40,794 nt of DNA from Bacillota bacterium (GTDB lineage: Bacteria; Bacillota; Dethiobacteria; DTU022; UBA8154). A model generated the notes under the pieces. The model was not told where the DNA came from and ran no database searches. It was given only the letters and a program-made list of their open reading frames with translations. The DNA lies in NCBI GenBank assembly GCA_012839215.1, contig DUNV01000106.1, positions 1 to 40,794 on the forward strand, in the 5' to 3' direction. Positions 14,578-22,884 of this stretch are shown one piece after another (positions within the stretch are counted from its first letter, which is position 1; each line of letters starts with the position of its first letter). Made by a program: the position numbers and the translations under genes.

Positions 14578-15600
14578 ATGTCGGGTTATAATGTTGCTAT
14601 TGTAGGAGTTACAGGAATGGTCGGTCAGACTTTTATCCAGGTTCTCCAGGAACGCCGCTTTCCCGCTAAGGGTTGGAAACTTTTGGCTTCATCACGTTCC
14701 GTTGACAAGAAGATCGATATCGGGGGAGTTCCACACCTGGTCGAAGAAGCTGTACCCGCCTCTTTTCAAGGGGTCGATATCGCCTTTTTCAGTGCCGGGG
14801 GAGCAATCAGCGAGCAGCTCGCCCATGAAGCTGTCAAGTGCGGTGCGGTGGTAGTAGATAATAGCAGTGCCTTCCGTATGGATCCACAGGTTCCACTGGT
14901 GGTTCCCGAGGTCAACCCCGAGGCCATCAAAGGACATAATGGCTTGATAGCCAATCCAAACTGTTCGACGATTCAGATGGTCGTGGCCCTGGATCCCCTG
15001 CATAAGGCCGCCGGCATAAAGAGGGTCGTTGCTGCCACTTACCAATCCGTTTCAGGGGCAGGGAAGGAGGCGGTCGACGAACTACTTGCTCAAAGCGAGG
15101 CCGTGCTAAATAATAAGGAAGTGGTTAAAGAAAGGATACCTTATAAAGGCGCCAAAAGAAACCACCAGATTGCTTTTAACATGGTCCCGCATATTGATGT
15201 CTTTGACGAGGATGACTATACTAAGGAAGAACTGAAGATGATTGTGGAAACGCGCAAGATTATGGGTATTCCCGATCTGCCTATTACGGTAACGACGGTC
15301 CGGGTACCTTCGCTAAACGGCCATTCCGAAGCCATTAATGTGGAGTTAAATTCTCCCCTTTCTCCCCAGGAGGCACGCCGGGTTCTTTCCGGCACACCGG
15401 GAATTATTGTCATGGATAACCCCGGGGAACTTCTTTATCCAATGCCGGTTCAGACAGAAGGCAAGGATGAGGTATTTGTAGGCAGGATCAGGATTGACCG
15501 TTCTGTGCCCCATGGACTGAATATGTGGGTTGTGGCCGATAATATCCGCAAGGGCGCGGCAACGAACTCTATTCAGATTGCTGAACTGTTGATCAAATAA
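14578..15600 (+). CDS. asd: Aspartate-semialdehyde dehydrogenase
   Basis: Asd reduces aspartyl phosphate to aspartate semialdehyde with NADPH, the branch point for lysine, threonine and methionine. The product of 340 residues starts MSGYNVAIVGVTGMVGQ with the NADPH-binding GxxGxVG motif. SSAFRMDPQVPLVVPEVN, the catalytic cysteine motif NPNCSTIQMV and the VPSLNGHSEA segment follow. ATG 14578 sits 6 nt after GAGGAGG. A longer frame runs up to 14401 through the GC-rich region and is not supported. It lies between lysA and lysC, consistent with an aspartate-family cluster. Confidence 0.95.
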   Translation: MSGYNVAIVGVTGMVGQTFIQVLQERRFPAKGWKLLASSRSVDKKIDIGGVPHLVEEAVPASFQGVDIAFFSAGGAISEQLAHEAVKCGAVVVDNSSAFRMDPQVPLVVPEVNPEAIKGHNGLIANPNCSTIQMVVALDPLHKAAGIKRVVAATYQSVSGAGKEAVDELLAQSEAVLNNKEVVKERIPYKGAKRNHQIAFNMVPHIDVFDEDDYTKEELKMIVETRKIMGIPDLPITVTTVRVPSLNGHSEAINVELNSPLSPQEARRVLSGTPGIIVMDNPGELLYPMPVQTEGKDEVFVGRIRIDRSVPHGLNMWVVADNIRKGAATNSIQIAELLIK

Positions 15601-15712
15601 TGCCACGGTGAGAGATTGTACTTTGCCGTATAGAATAGAATTATGAACTTACACTAAATAATGATACCATTACAGAAGTTGTTTTCTGACTTTGCTTTAT
15701 GGAGTGATGAAG

Positions 15713-16927
15713 TTGGGTATTGTTGTTTTAAAGTTTGGTGGCACCTCAGTTTCAACTCCTGAAAAAAGGGCGATGATCGTCCGCAGGGTTGCCGAAACAA
15801 GGGAAAATGGATACCAGGTAGCGGTCGTAGTTTCAGCGATGGGGAGAAATGGGGATCCCTATTCCACGGATACCCTCAAATCGCTTGTTCTAGAGGAGCA
15901 CCCCGGCGTTACCCCGCGGGAACTGGATCTGATCATGTCCTGCGGCGAAATAATTTCTGCCGCGGTGCTGGCAGCAACTTTGACAAACAAGGGGATTGTC
16001 TCCCGCGCCCTGACAGGGCCACAGGCCGGCTTTCTGACAGATGGTTCCTTCAGTGAGGCAGAGGTTGTGGACTGTCAGCCGGAAAAGGTCTTTGATTCAC
16101 TAAACAGGGGCGAGGTGCCGGTCATCACTGGTTTCCAGGGGGCAGACAGTACGGGAGAAATTAATACGTTGGGCAGGGGAGGCAGCGATACCTCTGCCGT
16201 TATTTTGGGGGCAGCATTAAAGGCGGAAATGGTGGAAATATATACAGATGTTTCCGGAATTATGACAGCTGATCCCGTCGTATTGAAAGAAGCCAAAGTT
16301 ATTGAACAGATCACCTATGGCGAGGTATGCCAACTGGCTTACGAGGGGGCCAAGGTAATTCACCCCCGGGCCGTGGAAGTGGCCATGCGCAATAATATTA
16401 CAGTGATCGTCAGAGGACATGATGGCAGCACTCCGGGGACAGTTATTACCGGGGAGGCAGCCCTCAAAGACGGCAGTTTTAGCACCCGGGGGCGCCGGGC
16501 TGTGACCGGTATTGCCCACAGCGTGGATCTGGCCCAGTTCTTGATCGAATTTGCTGATCCGGATTCTGAAAGGGAGCAAAAGGTTTTTCAACGGATTGGG
16601 GAGGCGAATATAAACATTGACCTGATCAGTGTTTTTCCCGACGTTAAGGCCTTTACGGTGAGGGAAGAAGACTGTGCCGGGGTTGAAGAAATCTTGCGCT
16701 CGCTTGATCTTAGCTATAGGCTTGAAAAAGGGTGTGCCAAGGTTTCTGTTGTCGGTGTGGGAATGCATAGCATCCCCGGGGTTATGGCCAGGGTCGTGCA
16801 AGCTTTGAACCAGCAAAATGTTAAAATTTTGCAATCGGGAGATTCAAATATTACCATCTCACTTCTGATTAAAAAGGAAGATCTTTTACCTGCTGTCAAG
16901 GTGTTGCACAGTACATTTAATTTATGA
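15713..16927 (+). CDS. lysC: Aspartate kinase
   Basis: Aspartokinase phosphorylates aspartate, the first and feedback-controlled step towards lysine and threonine. The catalytic half has KFGGTSVSTPEKR, SAMGRNGDPYSTD, GRGGSDTSAVILGAAL and EIYTDVSGIMTADP. From about residue 265 two ACT domains follow (VFQRIGEANINIDLIS and MARVVQALNQQNVKILQSGDSN). I chose TTG 15713 because GGAGTGAT ends 4 nt before it and the protein then begins MGIVVLKFGGTSV as usual in the family; ATG 15707 adds only two residues. It follows asd by 112 nt and is probably co-transcribed. Which amino acid inhibits it cannot be told from the sequence. Confidence 0.93.
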   Translation: MGIVVLKFGGTSVSTPEKRAMIVRRVAETRENGYQVAVVVSAMGRNGDPYSTDTLKSLVLEEHPGVTPRELDLIMSCGEIISAAVLAATLTNKGIVSRALTGPQAGFLTDGSFSEAEVVDCQPEKVFDSLNRGEVPVITGFQGADSTGEINTLGRGGSDTSAVILGAALKAEMVEIYTDVSGIMTADPVVLKEAKVIEQITYGEVCQLAYEGAKVIHPRAVEVAMRNNITVIVRGHDGSTPGTVITGEAALKDGSFSTRGRRAVTGIAHSVDLAQFLIEFADPDSEREQKVFQRIGEANINIDLISVFPDVKAFTVREEDCAGVEEILRSLDLSYRLEKGCAKVSVVGVGMHSIPGVMARVVQALNQQNVKILQSGDSNITISLLIKKEDLLPAVKVLHSTFNL

Positions 16928-16984
16928 TACTACGGCAAGGGGTATATACTGCGGTATAATGCGAAAATGCCTTGCAGGTAGTAT
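16927..16984 (+). other. Long inverted repeat at the end of lysC
   Basis: ATACTACGGCAAGG (16927-16940) pairs with CCTTGCAGGTAGTAT (16970-16984), 13 base pairs with a small internal loop. Inside, TATAC and GTATA form a second stem. The repeat begins at the last base of the lysC stop codon. No T-run follows directly; a clear terminator comes 23 nt later. It may protect the 3' end or serve as a protein site. Confidence 0.45.
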
Positions 16985-17006
16985 TTGCGCAGCAGCCTAA
17001 TTGTAG

Positions 17007-17043
17007 AAGCCGTGTCCTAAAAAAGGGGGGCGGCTTTTTTTTT
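17007..17043 (+). terminator. Intrinsic terminator after lysC
   Basis: AAGCCG (17007-17012) pairs with CGGCTT (17031-17036), followed by a run of nine T residues. It closes the lysA-asd-lysC region before the his promoter. Confidence 0.8.
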
Positions 17044-17092
17044 ATGGATTTTTATTAGGTTTTCTATTTGCTTGGGGGGGGGAGCATCTTCG

Positions 17093-17121
17093 TTGACAGT
17101 GGCATTGGCCCGTGTTAAAAT
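17093..17121 (+). promoter_or_regulatory. Sigma-A-type promoter of hisA-hisF-hisI
   Basis: A perfect -35 TTGACA (17093-17098) and -10 TAAAAT (17116-17121) are 17 nt apart. The spacer contains TGGCATTGGC, which also occurs in the spacer of the aspS promoter at 30580. Confidence 0.8.
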
Positions 17122-17189
17122 ACATCCATCTTTGGTAGGCAATACAATCATTTTTACGGGCTACTTATTTCTTGGAAGGAAGGTATTTA

Positions 17190-17915
17190 ATGGATATTAT
17201 TCCGGCAATTGATCTGCATGGGGGCAAGTGTGTTCGCTTGTTAAGAGGCGAAAGATCCAAAGAAACAGTTTACAGCGACAATCCTGCTGAGATGGCAAGG
17301 AAATGGCAATCACTGGGGGCTGCGCGCTTACACATGGTTGATTTGGATGGTGCTTTTGCCGGGAAGCGGGTAAATGCCGCGGCCATAAGCGATGTCGTTT
17401 CGGCACTTAGCATTCCCGTGCAGCTCGGCGGGGGTATCCGCGACAGGGAAATCGCGCAAAGTACCCTTGATCTTGGTGTTTCGAAAATTATTTTGGGCAC
17501 GGCAGCAATTCGTAAACCTGAGCTAATCCGTGAACTGGTGGAAGCATTTGGCAAGCGTATTCTCGTGGGGATCGATGCCCGGGAGGGGATGGTTGCCGTC
17601 GAGGGCTGGATGGAGTCTTCCACCAGCAGGGCAGTTGATCTGGCGTTGCAAATGCAAGAGTTTGGTGTTTCCGAAATTATCTATACGGATATTGCCCGGG
17701 ATGGGACACTGGAGGGCCCGAACCTTACTGCCCTCCAGGAAATGGCCGGGTTTCTTTCCATACCGTTAATCGCCTCCGGAGGGGTTTCTTCCCTGGATGA
17801 TCTTAAGCGTCTCAGGGAGTTGGAGCATCTGGGGATTAGCGGTGTTATTGTAGGACAGGCCCTTTATACCGGGAAGTTTGGCCTGGAAGAAGCCATTGAG
17901 GTTATAAAAGGTTAG
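17190..17915 (+). CDS. hisA: Phosphoribosylformimino-5-aminoimidazole carboxamide ribotide isomerase
   Basis: HisA opens the ribose ring of ProFAR to PRFAR, the fourth step of histidine synthesis. It is a (beta/alpha)8 barrel with the N-terminal catalytic Asp in IIPAIDLHGGKCVRL and phosphate-binding loops VQLGGGIRD and IASGGVSSLDDL. IYTDIARDGTLEGPN carries the second catalytic Asp. The length is 241 residues. The ATG at 17190 follows GGAAGGAAGG; the frame's earlier TTG lies before that site. It starts the hisA-hisF-hisI operon. Confidence 0.95.
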   Translation: MDIIPAIDLHGGKCVRLLRGERSKETVYSDNPAEMARKWQSLGAARLHMVDLDGAFAGKRVNAAAISDVVSALSIPVQLGGGIRDREIAQSTLDLGVSKIILGTAAIRKPELIRELVEAFGKRILVGIDAREGMVAVEGWMESSTSRAVDLALQMQEFGVSEIIYTDIARDGTLEGPNLTALQEMAGFLSIPLIASGGVSSLDDLKRLRELEHLGISGVIVGQALYTGKFGLEEAIEVIKG

Positions 17916-17926
17916 GGGGGGCCTCT

Positions 17927-18688
17927 GTGCCAAAAAGGATTATTCCCTGTCTGGATATAAAAGAGGGCAGGGTAGTAAAAGGGGTACAGTTTGCCAATCT
18001 CAAGGATGCCGGGGATCCAGTTGAACTTGCTGTTTTTTACGATCGGGCCGGCGCCGATGAATTGGTTCTTTTGGATGTTGCGGCCACGCCTGCGGGAAGG
18101 GAAACTATGATCCGGATGTTGGGTAAGGTTGCCGAAAAGGTTTCCATTCCCTTAACTGTCGGCGGGGGAGTTGGCACGGCGGAAGATATGCGTACTTTTC
18201 TGGAGGCCGGCGCTGATAAGGTCTCCCTGGCAACTGCTGCTGTGAGGGATCCCGCTCTGGTTGTGGAAGGTGCCCGTTTGTTTGGCAGCTCAAGCATCGT
18301 CGTGGCGGTCGATGCCTGTTGGGTTGAAGATAAGTGTGATTGGGAAGTTTATATTCAGGGGGGTAAAAAAGCCACCGGGCTGCCAGCCCTGGATTGGATC
18401 CCCCATATCGAGAGGCTGGGTGCCGGGGAAATATTGCTGACCAGCATGAATGCGGATGGAGGGAGGGGGGGGTTTGATATTCCCCTTTACGAGGCAGTAA
18501 CCGAAAGGGTGAATATTCCTGTGATTGCCTCCGGGGGAGCGGGCACGATGGAGCATTTTGCCAGGGTGTTTATGGAGGGCAGGGTGGATGCCGCTCTGGC
18601 GGCCTCTGTTTTTCATTATAGACATCTGGAAATTAGCGAACTCAAAAAATACCTGCAACAGCAGGGCGTGGAGGTGCGGATGGGCTAA
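17927..18688 (+). CDS. hisF: Imidazole glycerol phosphate synthase cyclase subunit
   Basis: HisF closes the imidazole ring using ammonia made by HisH and releases imidazole glycerol phosphate and AICAR. The 253-residue barrel begins [19 protein letters not shown], where Asp in CLDI is one catalytic residue. [13 protein letters not shown] and [13 protein letters not shown] bind phosphate, and [15 protein letters not shown] holds the second Asp. The start is GTG after a GGGGGG run, 11 nt downstream of hisA. No hisH gene lies in this window, so the partner is encoded elsewhere. Confidence 0.95.
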   Translation: MPKRIIPCLDIKEGRVVKGVQFANLKDAGDPVELAVFYDRAGADELVLLDVAATPAGRETMIRMLGKVAEKVSIPLTVGGGVGTAEDMRTFLEAGADKVSLATAAVRDPALVVEGARLFGSSSIVVAVDACWVEDKCDWEVYIQGGKKATGLPALDWIPHIERLGAGEILLTSMNADGGRGGFDIPLYEAVTERVNIPVIASGGAGTMEHFARVFMEGRVDAALAASVFHYRHLEISELKKYLQQQGVEVRMG

Positions 18689-19029
18689 TGCCGCAGGAAA
18701 ATTTATCTGATATGCTTAAATTTAACCAGCAGGGCCTTATTCCTGCTATCGTTCAAGATTATGAGGATGGGCAGGTCCTCATGCTGGCCTATATGAACAA
18801 AGAATCATTTCAAAAAACCTTGGAAACAGGACTGACCTGGTTTTGGAGTCGCAGCAGGGGGAAGCTTTGGCAAAAAGGTGAAACTTCCGGGCATATACAA
18901 CGGGTTAAGGAAATTTTCTATGACTGTGATGCCGATACACTCCTAATCAAGGCTGATCAGACGGGGGCTGCCTGTCATACGGGCAACCGAAGCTGTTTTT
19001 ACCGTTCATTTTCCTTGCGCGGGGACTAG
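18688..19029 (+). CDS. hisI: Phosphoribosyl-AMP cyclohydrolase
   Basis: HisI opens the purine ring of phosphoribosyl-AMP, a zinc- and magnesium-dependent reaction. The 113-residue protein has the motifs [32 protein letters not shown], the zinc/metal stretch DCDADTLL and the cysteine end [14 protein letters not shown]. The ATG shares one base with the hisF stop (TAATG). It is a single-domain protein: the HisE pyrophosphohydrolase domain fused to HisI in many bacteria is absent, so hisE must be separate. Confidence 0.95.
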   Translation: MPQENLSDMLKFNQQGLIPAIVQDYEDGQVLMLAYMNKESFQKTLETGLTWFWSRSRGKLWQKGETSGHIQRVKEIFYDCDADTLLIKADQTGAACHTGNRSCFYRSFSLRGD

Positions 19030-19071
19030 TCTGGAAACTTTCCCCATCGGTATATTTTCTTGTGGAGGCCG

Positions 19072-19584
19072 GTGAGAACAATAGGTAGGTGTACCGACTG
19101 GAATTATTTTACCTTGGAAATTCCCGCAGGGGTTGTTACAATTTATTATGGGGTGGAGAGTATTTGTCGGCTTTCCCTATCCTGTGGGGAGCTGCCTCCT
19201 GCTCCTGTTGGAGGACGGGAACAGGTGCAGATGCCTTGGCCCAGGCTGGTAAGGGATCTGCAGCTCTTTTTTGAGGGAAAAGGGAAGGGGATAGTTTGGA
19301 ATTATCCCCTTTTTATGCAGGGTTATACCCCGTGGACCAGGAGGGTTCTGGAGATGTCCCGAAAAATCCCCTTTGGCCAGACTTGTACCTATGGAGAACT
19401 GGCTAAAATGGTCGGATCGCCCCGGGCGGCAAGAGCAGTGGGACAGGCCCTTGGCCGCAACCGGACGCCAATTATCTTTCCCTGTCACCGGGTTATTGGC
19501 AGTAGGGGTGATCTGGTTGGTTTTGGGGAAGGCATTGGCTGGAAAAAAAAATTGCTTGAGTTGGAAAAAAGCAAACAAAGATAG
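19072..19584 (+). CDS. ogt: Methylated-DNA-protein cysteine methyltransferase
   Basis: This suicide enzyme moves O6-alkyl groups from guanine to its own cysteine. The active-site motif is IIFPCHRVIGSRG, preceded by the DNA-binding helix-turn-helix region FGQTCTYGELAKMVGSPRAARAVGQALGRN. About 85 less conserved N-terminal residues correspond to the Ogt N-terminal domain. The start is uncertain. GTG 19072 lies 3 nt after GGAGG, and TTG 19060 lies before that site. It follows hisI by 42 nt and may be read from the same promoter, a chance association rather than a functional one. Confidence 0.88.
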   Translation: MRTIGRCTDWNYFTLEIPAGVVTIYYGVESICRLSLSCGELPPAPVGGREQVQMPWPRLVRDLQLFFEGKGKGIVWNYPLFMQGYTPWTRRVLEMSRKIPFGQTCTYGELAKMVGSPRAARAVGQALGRNRTPIIFPCHRVIGSRGDLVGFGEGIGWKKKLLELEKSKQR

Positions 19585-19603
19585 CGGGAAATATTAATGG
19601 AAA

Positions 19604-19622
19604 GGGTTGCGCCATGCAACCC
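19604..19622 (+). other. Short perfect stem-loop before the HD protein gene
   Basis: GGGTTGC (19604-19610) and GCAACCC (19616-19622) form a 7-bp stem with a 5-nt loop. No T-run follows, so it is not a standard terminator. It lies in the 137-nt gap between ogt and the HD-domain gene. Confidence 0.35.
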
Positions 19623-19721
19623 TGGCACACTACTGCAAAAAATGTGTTCTGCTGCCCTGGTTTTTTCCCTGCAACGGGTGCTATGCAGCTGGACCAATTG
19701 ATGAGGTGCCGGAGTAGAAAA

Positions 19722-20468
19722 ATGGAAAAAAAACTTCTCACCCTCGATGATGTTCAAAATAATCCCATGGTCACGGCCTTTATACGCCGGGCCAATGAAA
19801 ACCTGAGGGCGATAGGTTTCACAGAACATGGTTTTCGCCATGCGGATTTTGTAGCCCATACTGCCTATCGCATTTTATCTGAAATGGGCTACCCGGAAAG
19901 GGAGGCGGAACTGGCAGCTATTGCTGGCCTTCTGCATGATATCGGGAACATGGTCGATCGAAGCCACCATTTTTATTCGGGGGCGATGATTGCCATCATG
20001 CTTTTAAAGGATATGGGTATGGATGGGGCTGAAATTGCCGAAATTGCTGCGGCGATTGGTAATCACGATGAAATTAACGGCAATCCGGTCAGCAATATTT
20101 CATCGGCTATTATTCTGGCGGATAAGGCCGATGTCCATCGGACCAGGGTTCGGAATCGTAACTTTTGCAATTTTGATATTCATGATCGGGTCAATTATGC
20201 AGTGGTGAATGCCTCTCTTGAACTGGAACCCGGCAAACAGATGGATTATACTAGTTACAGGAGGACTGCCGATGTCATTGATGATACAAATTTGTATACA
20301 GAGCCCTCAGAAAGGATGATCACGCTAAAGTTAAAAATTGATACAGGCATTAGTCAGGTAATGGAGTACTTCGAGATATTTTTATCCCGCATGGTTTTAT
20401 GCCGACGTGCCGCGGCTTTTCTTTCGTCACGATTTGCGCTTGTTATTAATGATGTGCAATTGATGTAA
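19722..20468 (+). CDS. HD-domain phosphohydrolase
   Basis: The 248-residue product is a single HD-domain protein. Metal ligands are visible as the H of EHGFRHADFV, the doublet LLHDIGNMVDRSHH, the later GNHDE and DKADVHRTR. Such enzymes cleave phosphate esters or nucleotides, but this subgroup has no known substrate. The ATG at 19722 follows GGAG by 7 nt; earlier in-frame ATGs lack a site. It lies 27 nt before secD. A gene of this type stands before secD in many Clostridia, so the linkage is probably conserved. Confidence 0.82.
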   Translation: MEKKLLTLDDVQNNPMVTAFIRRANENLRAIGFTEHGFRHADFVAHTAYRILSEMGYPEREAELAAIAGLLHDIGNMVDRSHHFYSGAMIAIMLLKDMGMDGAEIAEIAAAIGNHDEINGNPVSNISSAIILADKADVHRTRVRNRNFCNFDIHDRVNYAVVNASLELEPGKQMDYTSYRRTADVIDDTNLYTEPSERMITLKLKIDTGISQVMEYFEIFLSRMVLCRRAAAFLSSRFALVINDVQLM

Positions 20469-20495
20469 GGTTGGAAAGTGAGGAGGAGGATTTGT

Positions 20496-21746
20496 TTGCA
20501 TACAAAGAAAAAGGGTTTACGAGGAGGTCCGCTGCTTTTTGTTTTAATTTCACTTATTTTGATTGCCGTTTCCGGGTTTGTTCTCCTTAACTGGGAGGGA
20601 TATATGCAAAAAGGCTTGGATCTTGAGGGTGGGGTTTATGTCCTCCTCGAAGCAAAATCCCTAGGCGATGCGGAAGAAAATTCTGATGCCCTGCAAAGGG
20701 CGATGACCATTATCAGCAGCAGGGTGGATGAATTGGGGCTTGTGGAACCCGTGATCCAGCGCGAAGGGGAGAGGCGTATCCGTATTGAGCTTCCCGGGAT
20801 CGAAGATCAGGCCCAGGCGATGGAGATCATTGGCCGGACAGCCCAACTGACCTTTGTGAGCCCGGAGGGCGAGCTACTGCTCACCGGGGCGGATCTAAAA
20901 AAGGCATATTTTTCCCGTGGGCAGTACGGTGAACCCATCGTTGCCTTGGAATTTGGCGAGGAGGGCACACAAAAATTTGCCGAGGCAACGGAGAAACATT
21001 TACACCAGCCCATCGCAATTTTTCTGGATGAGGACCTGGTTTCCGCCCCTACCGTCCAGAACGTGATCGAAAATGGGCATGCCATGATCACCGGTATTCC
21101 TACCGCTGAGGAAGCGAGCAATATTGCCCTCCTGCTGCGCTCCGGGGCCCTACCGGTGGAACTGAATGAACTGGAAACCCGCTCAGTCGGTCCCCTGCTT
21201 GGGGAAAATGCTTTTAAACTGAGTTTTTCTGCCGGGGTTGTAGGGTTATCCCTGGTAGTCCTTTATATGCTTTTTTCCTATGCTTTTGCCGGGCTTATTT
21301 CCGTTATCAGCCTGACGGTTTATCTGGCGCTTGTTTTTGCCATTCTGTTCTGGTTTGGAGCGACGATGACCTTGCCAGGAATTGCCGGACTAATCCTTTC
21401 CATCGGTATGGCTGTGGATGCCAATATCATTGTTTTTGAGCGAATCAAAGAGGAACTGCGCAGGGGTAGGACAACGCTGACGGCCATCAACGCCGGTTTT
21501 GAAAAAGCCTTTAGGGCGATCATTGATTCAAATGTAACGACAATTATTGCCGGTGTGGTGTTGTTCATCGTTGCCAGCGGGTCTATCCGCGGTTTTGCCA
21601 TCGTTCTACTGGTCGGTATCCTGGCAAGCCTTTTTACCGCTTTCTTTTTGACGCGTTTCCTTCTACGGCTGGCGGCCCGCTCACAAATGATCAAAACGCC
21701 CCGTTACCTGGGATTAAAGGAGGTAACCCTCAGTGACAAGGTTTAA
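20496..21746 (+). CDS. secD: Protein translocase subunit SecD
   Basis: SecD assists Sec-dependent export with the proton motive force. An N-terminal membrane segment (LFVLISLILIAVSGFVLL) is followed by GLDLEGGVYVLLEA, a periplasmic-type domain with GTQKFAEAT, and five C-terminal membrane helices with SIGMAVDANIIVFERIKEE, the RND-superfamily motif. TTG 20496 is preferred since GGAGGAGGA lies 6 nt upstream; a GTG at 20478 precedes that site. The stop overlaps secF by 14 nt. Length (416 aa) is normal for Firmicutes with separate SecD and SecF. Confidence 0.93.
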   Translation: MHTKKKGLRGGPLLFVLISLILIAVSGFVLLNWEGYMQKGLDLEGGVYVLLEAKSLGDAEENSDALQRAMTIISSRVDELGLVEPVIQREGERRIRIELPGIEDQAQAMEIIGRTAQLTFVSPEGELLLTGADLKKAYFSRGQYGEPIVALEFGEEGTQKFAEATEKHLHQPIAIFLDEDLVSAPTVQNVIENGHAMITGIPTAEEASNIALLLRSGALPVELNELETRSVGPLLGENAFKLSFSAGVVGLSLVVLYMLFSYAFAGLISVISLTVYLALVFAILFWFGATMTLPGIAGLILSIGMAVDANIIVFERIKEELRRGRTTLTAINAGFEKAFRAIIDSNVTTIIAGVVLFIVASGSIRGFAIVLLVGILASLFTAFFLTRFLLRLAARSQMIKTPRYLGLKEVTLSDKV

Positions 21747-22653
21747 TATTCCTTTTATCAAGTATTTCCGCTATGCAATTATTATTTCATTTGTGATTAT
21801 CCTTGCTGGGATTATTGCCCTTTTTTCCAATGGCCTCAACCGGGGTATTGATTTTACCGGGGGCACCATCTTGCATCTTAGGCTGGGGGAGGGCTACCAG
21901 ATGAATGAGGTAAGGAATGTGCTGGCACCCTATGATCTCTCCGGTGTACCCCTGCAAAGAGCTGGGGGCGATCAGATCAGTGGAAACGAAGTAATTATTA
22001 AGGCCCCCCACTTGGAAGAGCCCATCCGGCAGGAAATTATTACTTCCTTTATGGAAAAATGGCCGGAGATGACCACGGAGGATATTTTGCGGGTGGACAA
22101 TGTCGGAGCGGTGATCGGTGGAGAGTTAACGAGAGAAGCCTTTCTGGCATTGTTTATTGCCGCCATCGGGATGATCATTTATATTACGCTGCGTTTTGAA
22201 TTCAAATTTTCCCTGGCAGCAATCCTGGCCCTACTGCACGATGCCTTTGTCATCATCGCCATTTTTTCCATTTTCAGGGTGGAAATCAACAGCCCTTTTA
22301 TAGCCGCGGTGTTGACAATTATCGGCTATTCGATCAACGATACGATCATCATTTTTGATCGCATCCGGGAAAATATGAAAATCAGGCGGCAAAAACCTAT
22401 CGAAGAGGTAGTTAACGAAAGTATCAATGAAACGCTGACCAGGACGATCGGAACTTCCGTGACGACCCTTCTCGTTTTAATTTCCCTCTTTGTTGCCTTT
22501 AATTATTTTGTTGGCGGTATGGATCTAAAGGCCTTTTCCCTTGCCCTCTTGATCGGTGTCATCAGCGGGACGTATTCATCTATCTTTATTGCCGGGCCCC
22601 TCTGGGCTTTCTGGCGCAGTAGGGGAATGAAAAGGGAAAAAACGCCGGCCTGA
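21733..22653 (+). CDS. secF: Protein translocase subunit SecF
   Basis: SecF forms the second half of the SecDF exporter. The 306-residue protein has an N-terminal helix (YAIIISFVIILAGIIALF), the GIDFTGGTILHLR motif, and the five-helix RND block with GYSINDTIIIFDRIRENM and LTRTIGTSVTTLLVL. The GTG start is preceded by AGGAGG within the end of secD, so the two are translationally coupled. Confidence 0.94.
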   Translation: MTRFNIPFIKYFRYAIIISFVIILAGIIALFSNGLNRGIDFTGGTILHLRLGEGYQMNEVRNVLAPYDLSGVPLQRAGGDQISGNEVIIKAPHLEEPIRQEIITSFMEKWPEMTTEDILRVDNVGAVIGGELTREAFLALFIAAIGMIIYITLRFEFKFSLAAILALLHDAFVIIAIFSIFRVEINSPFIAAVLTIIGYSINDTIIIFDRIRENMKIRRQKPIEEVVNESINETLTRTIGTSVTTLLVLISLFVAFNYFVGGMDLKAFSLALLIGVISGTYSSIFIAGPLWAFWRSRGMKREKTPA

Positions 22654-22817
22654 TCCCGGACCGTGATGGGTTGGAGGTTGGAAGAAAAATAAGCCCCCCT
22701 TCCATGGCGGAGCCAATATTCATTGCTGCAAAAGAAGGAAATATCTTCTTATGTGACGAATTACTGCCTTGCGCAGGTAATAATGAAGAAGAGCGGGACT
22801 ATTTTCAGGTACAGGCT

Positions 22818-22855
22818 GAACAGTCCGGGCAAGCGTTGGCCGATACGGACTGTTC
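22818..22855. other. Perfect 10-bp inverted repeat before recJ
   Basis: GAACAGTCCG (22818-22827) and CGGACTGTTC (22846-22855) are exact inverted copies with an 18-nt loop. The repeat ends 29 nt before the assumed recJ start in the 231-nt secF-recJ gap. The remainder of that gap holds no convincing gene. A protein-binding site or an RNA hairpin controlling recJ are both possible. Confidence 0.5.
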
Positions 22856-22884
22856 CCCGATGATCACACAACAAGTCGAAGGTA

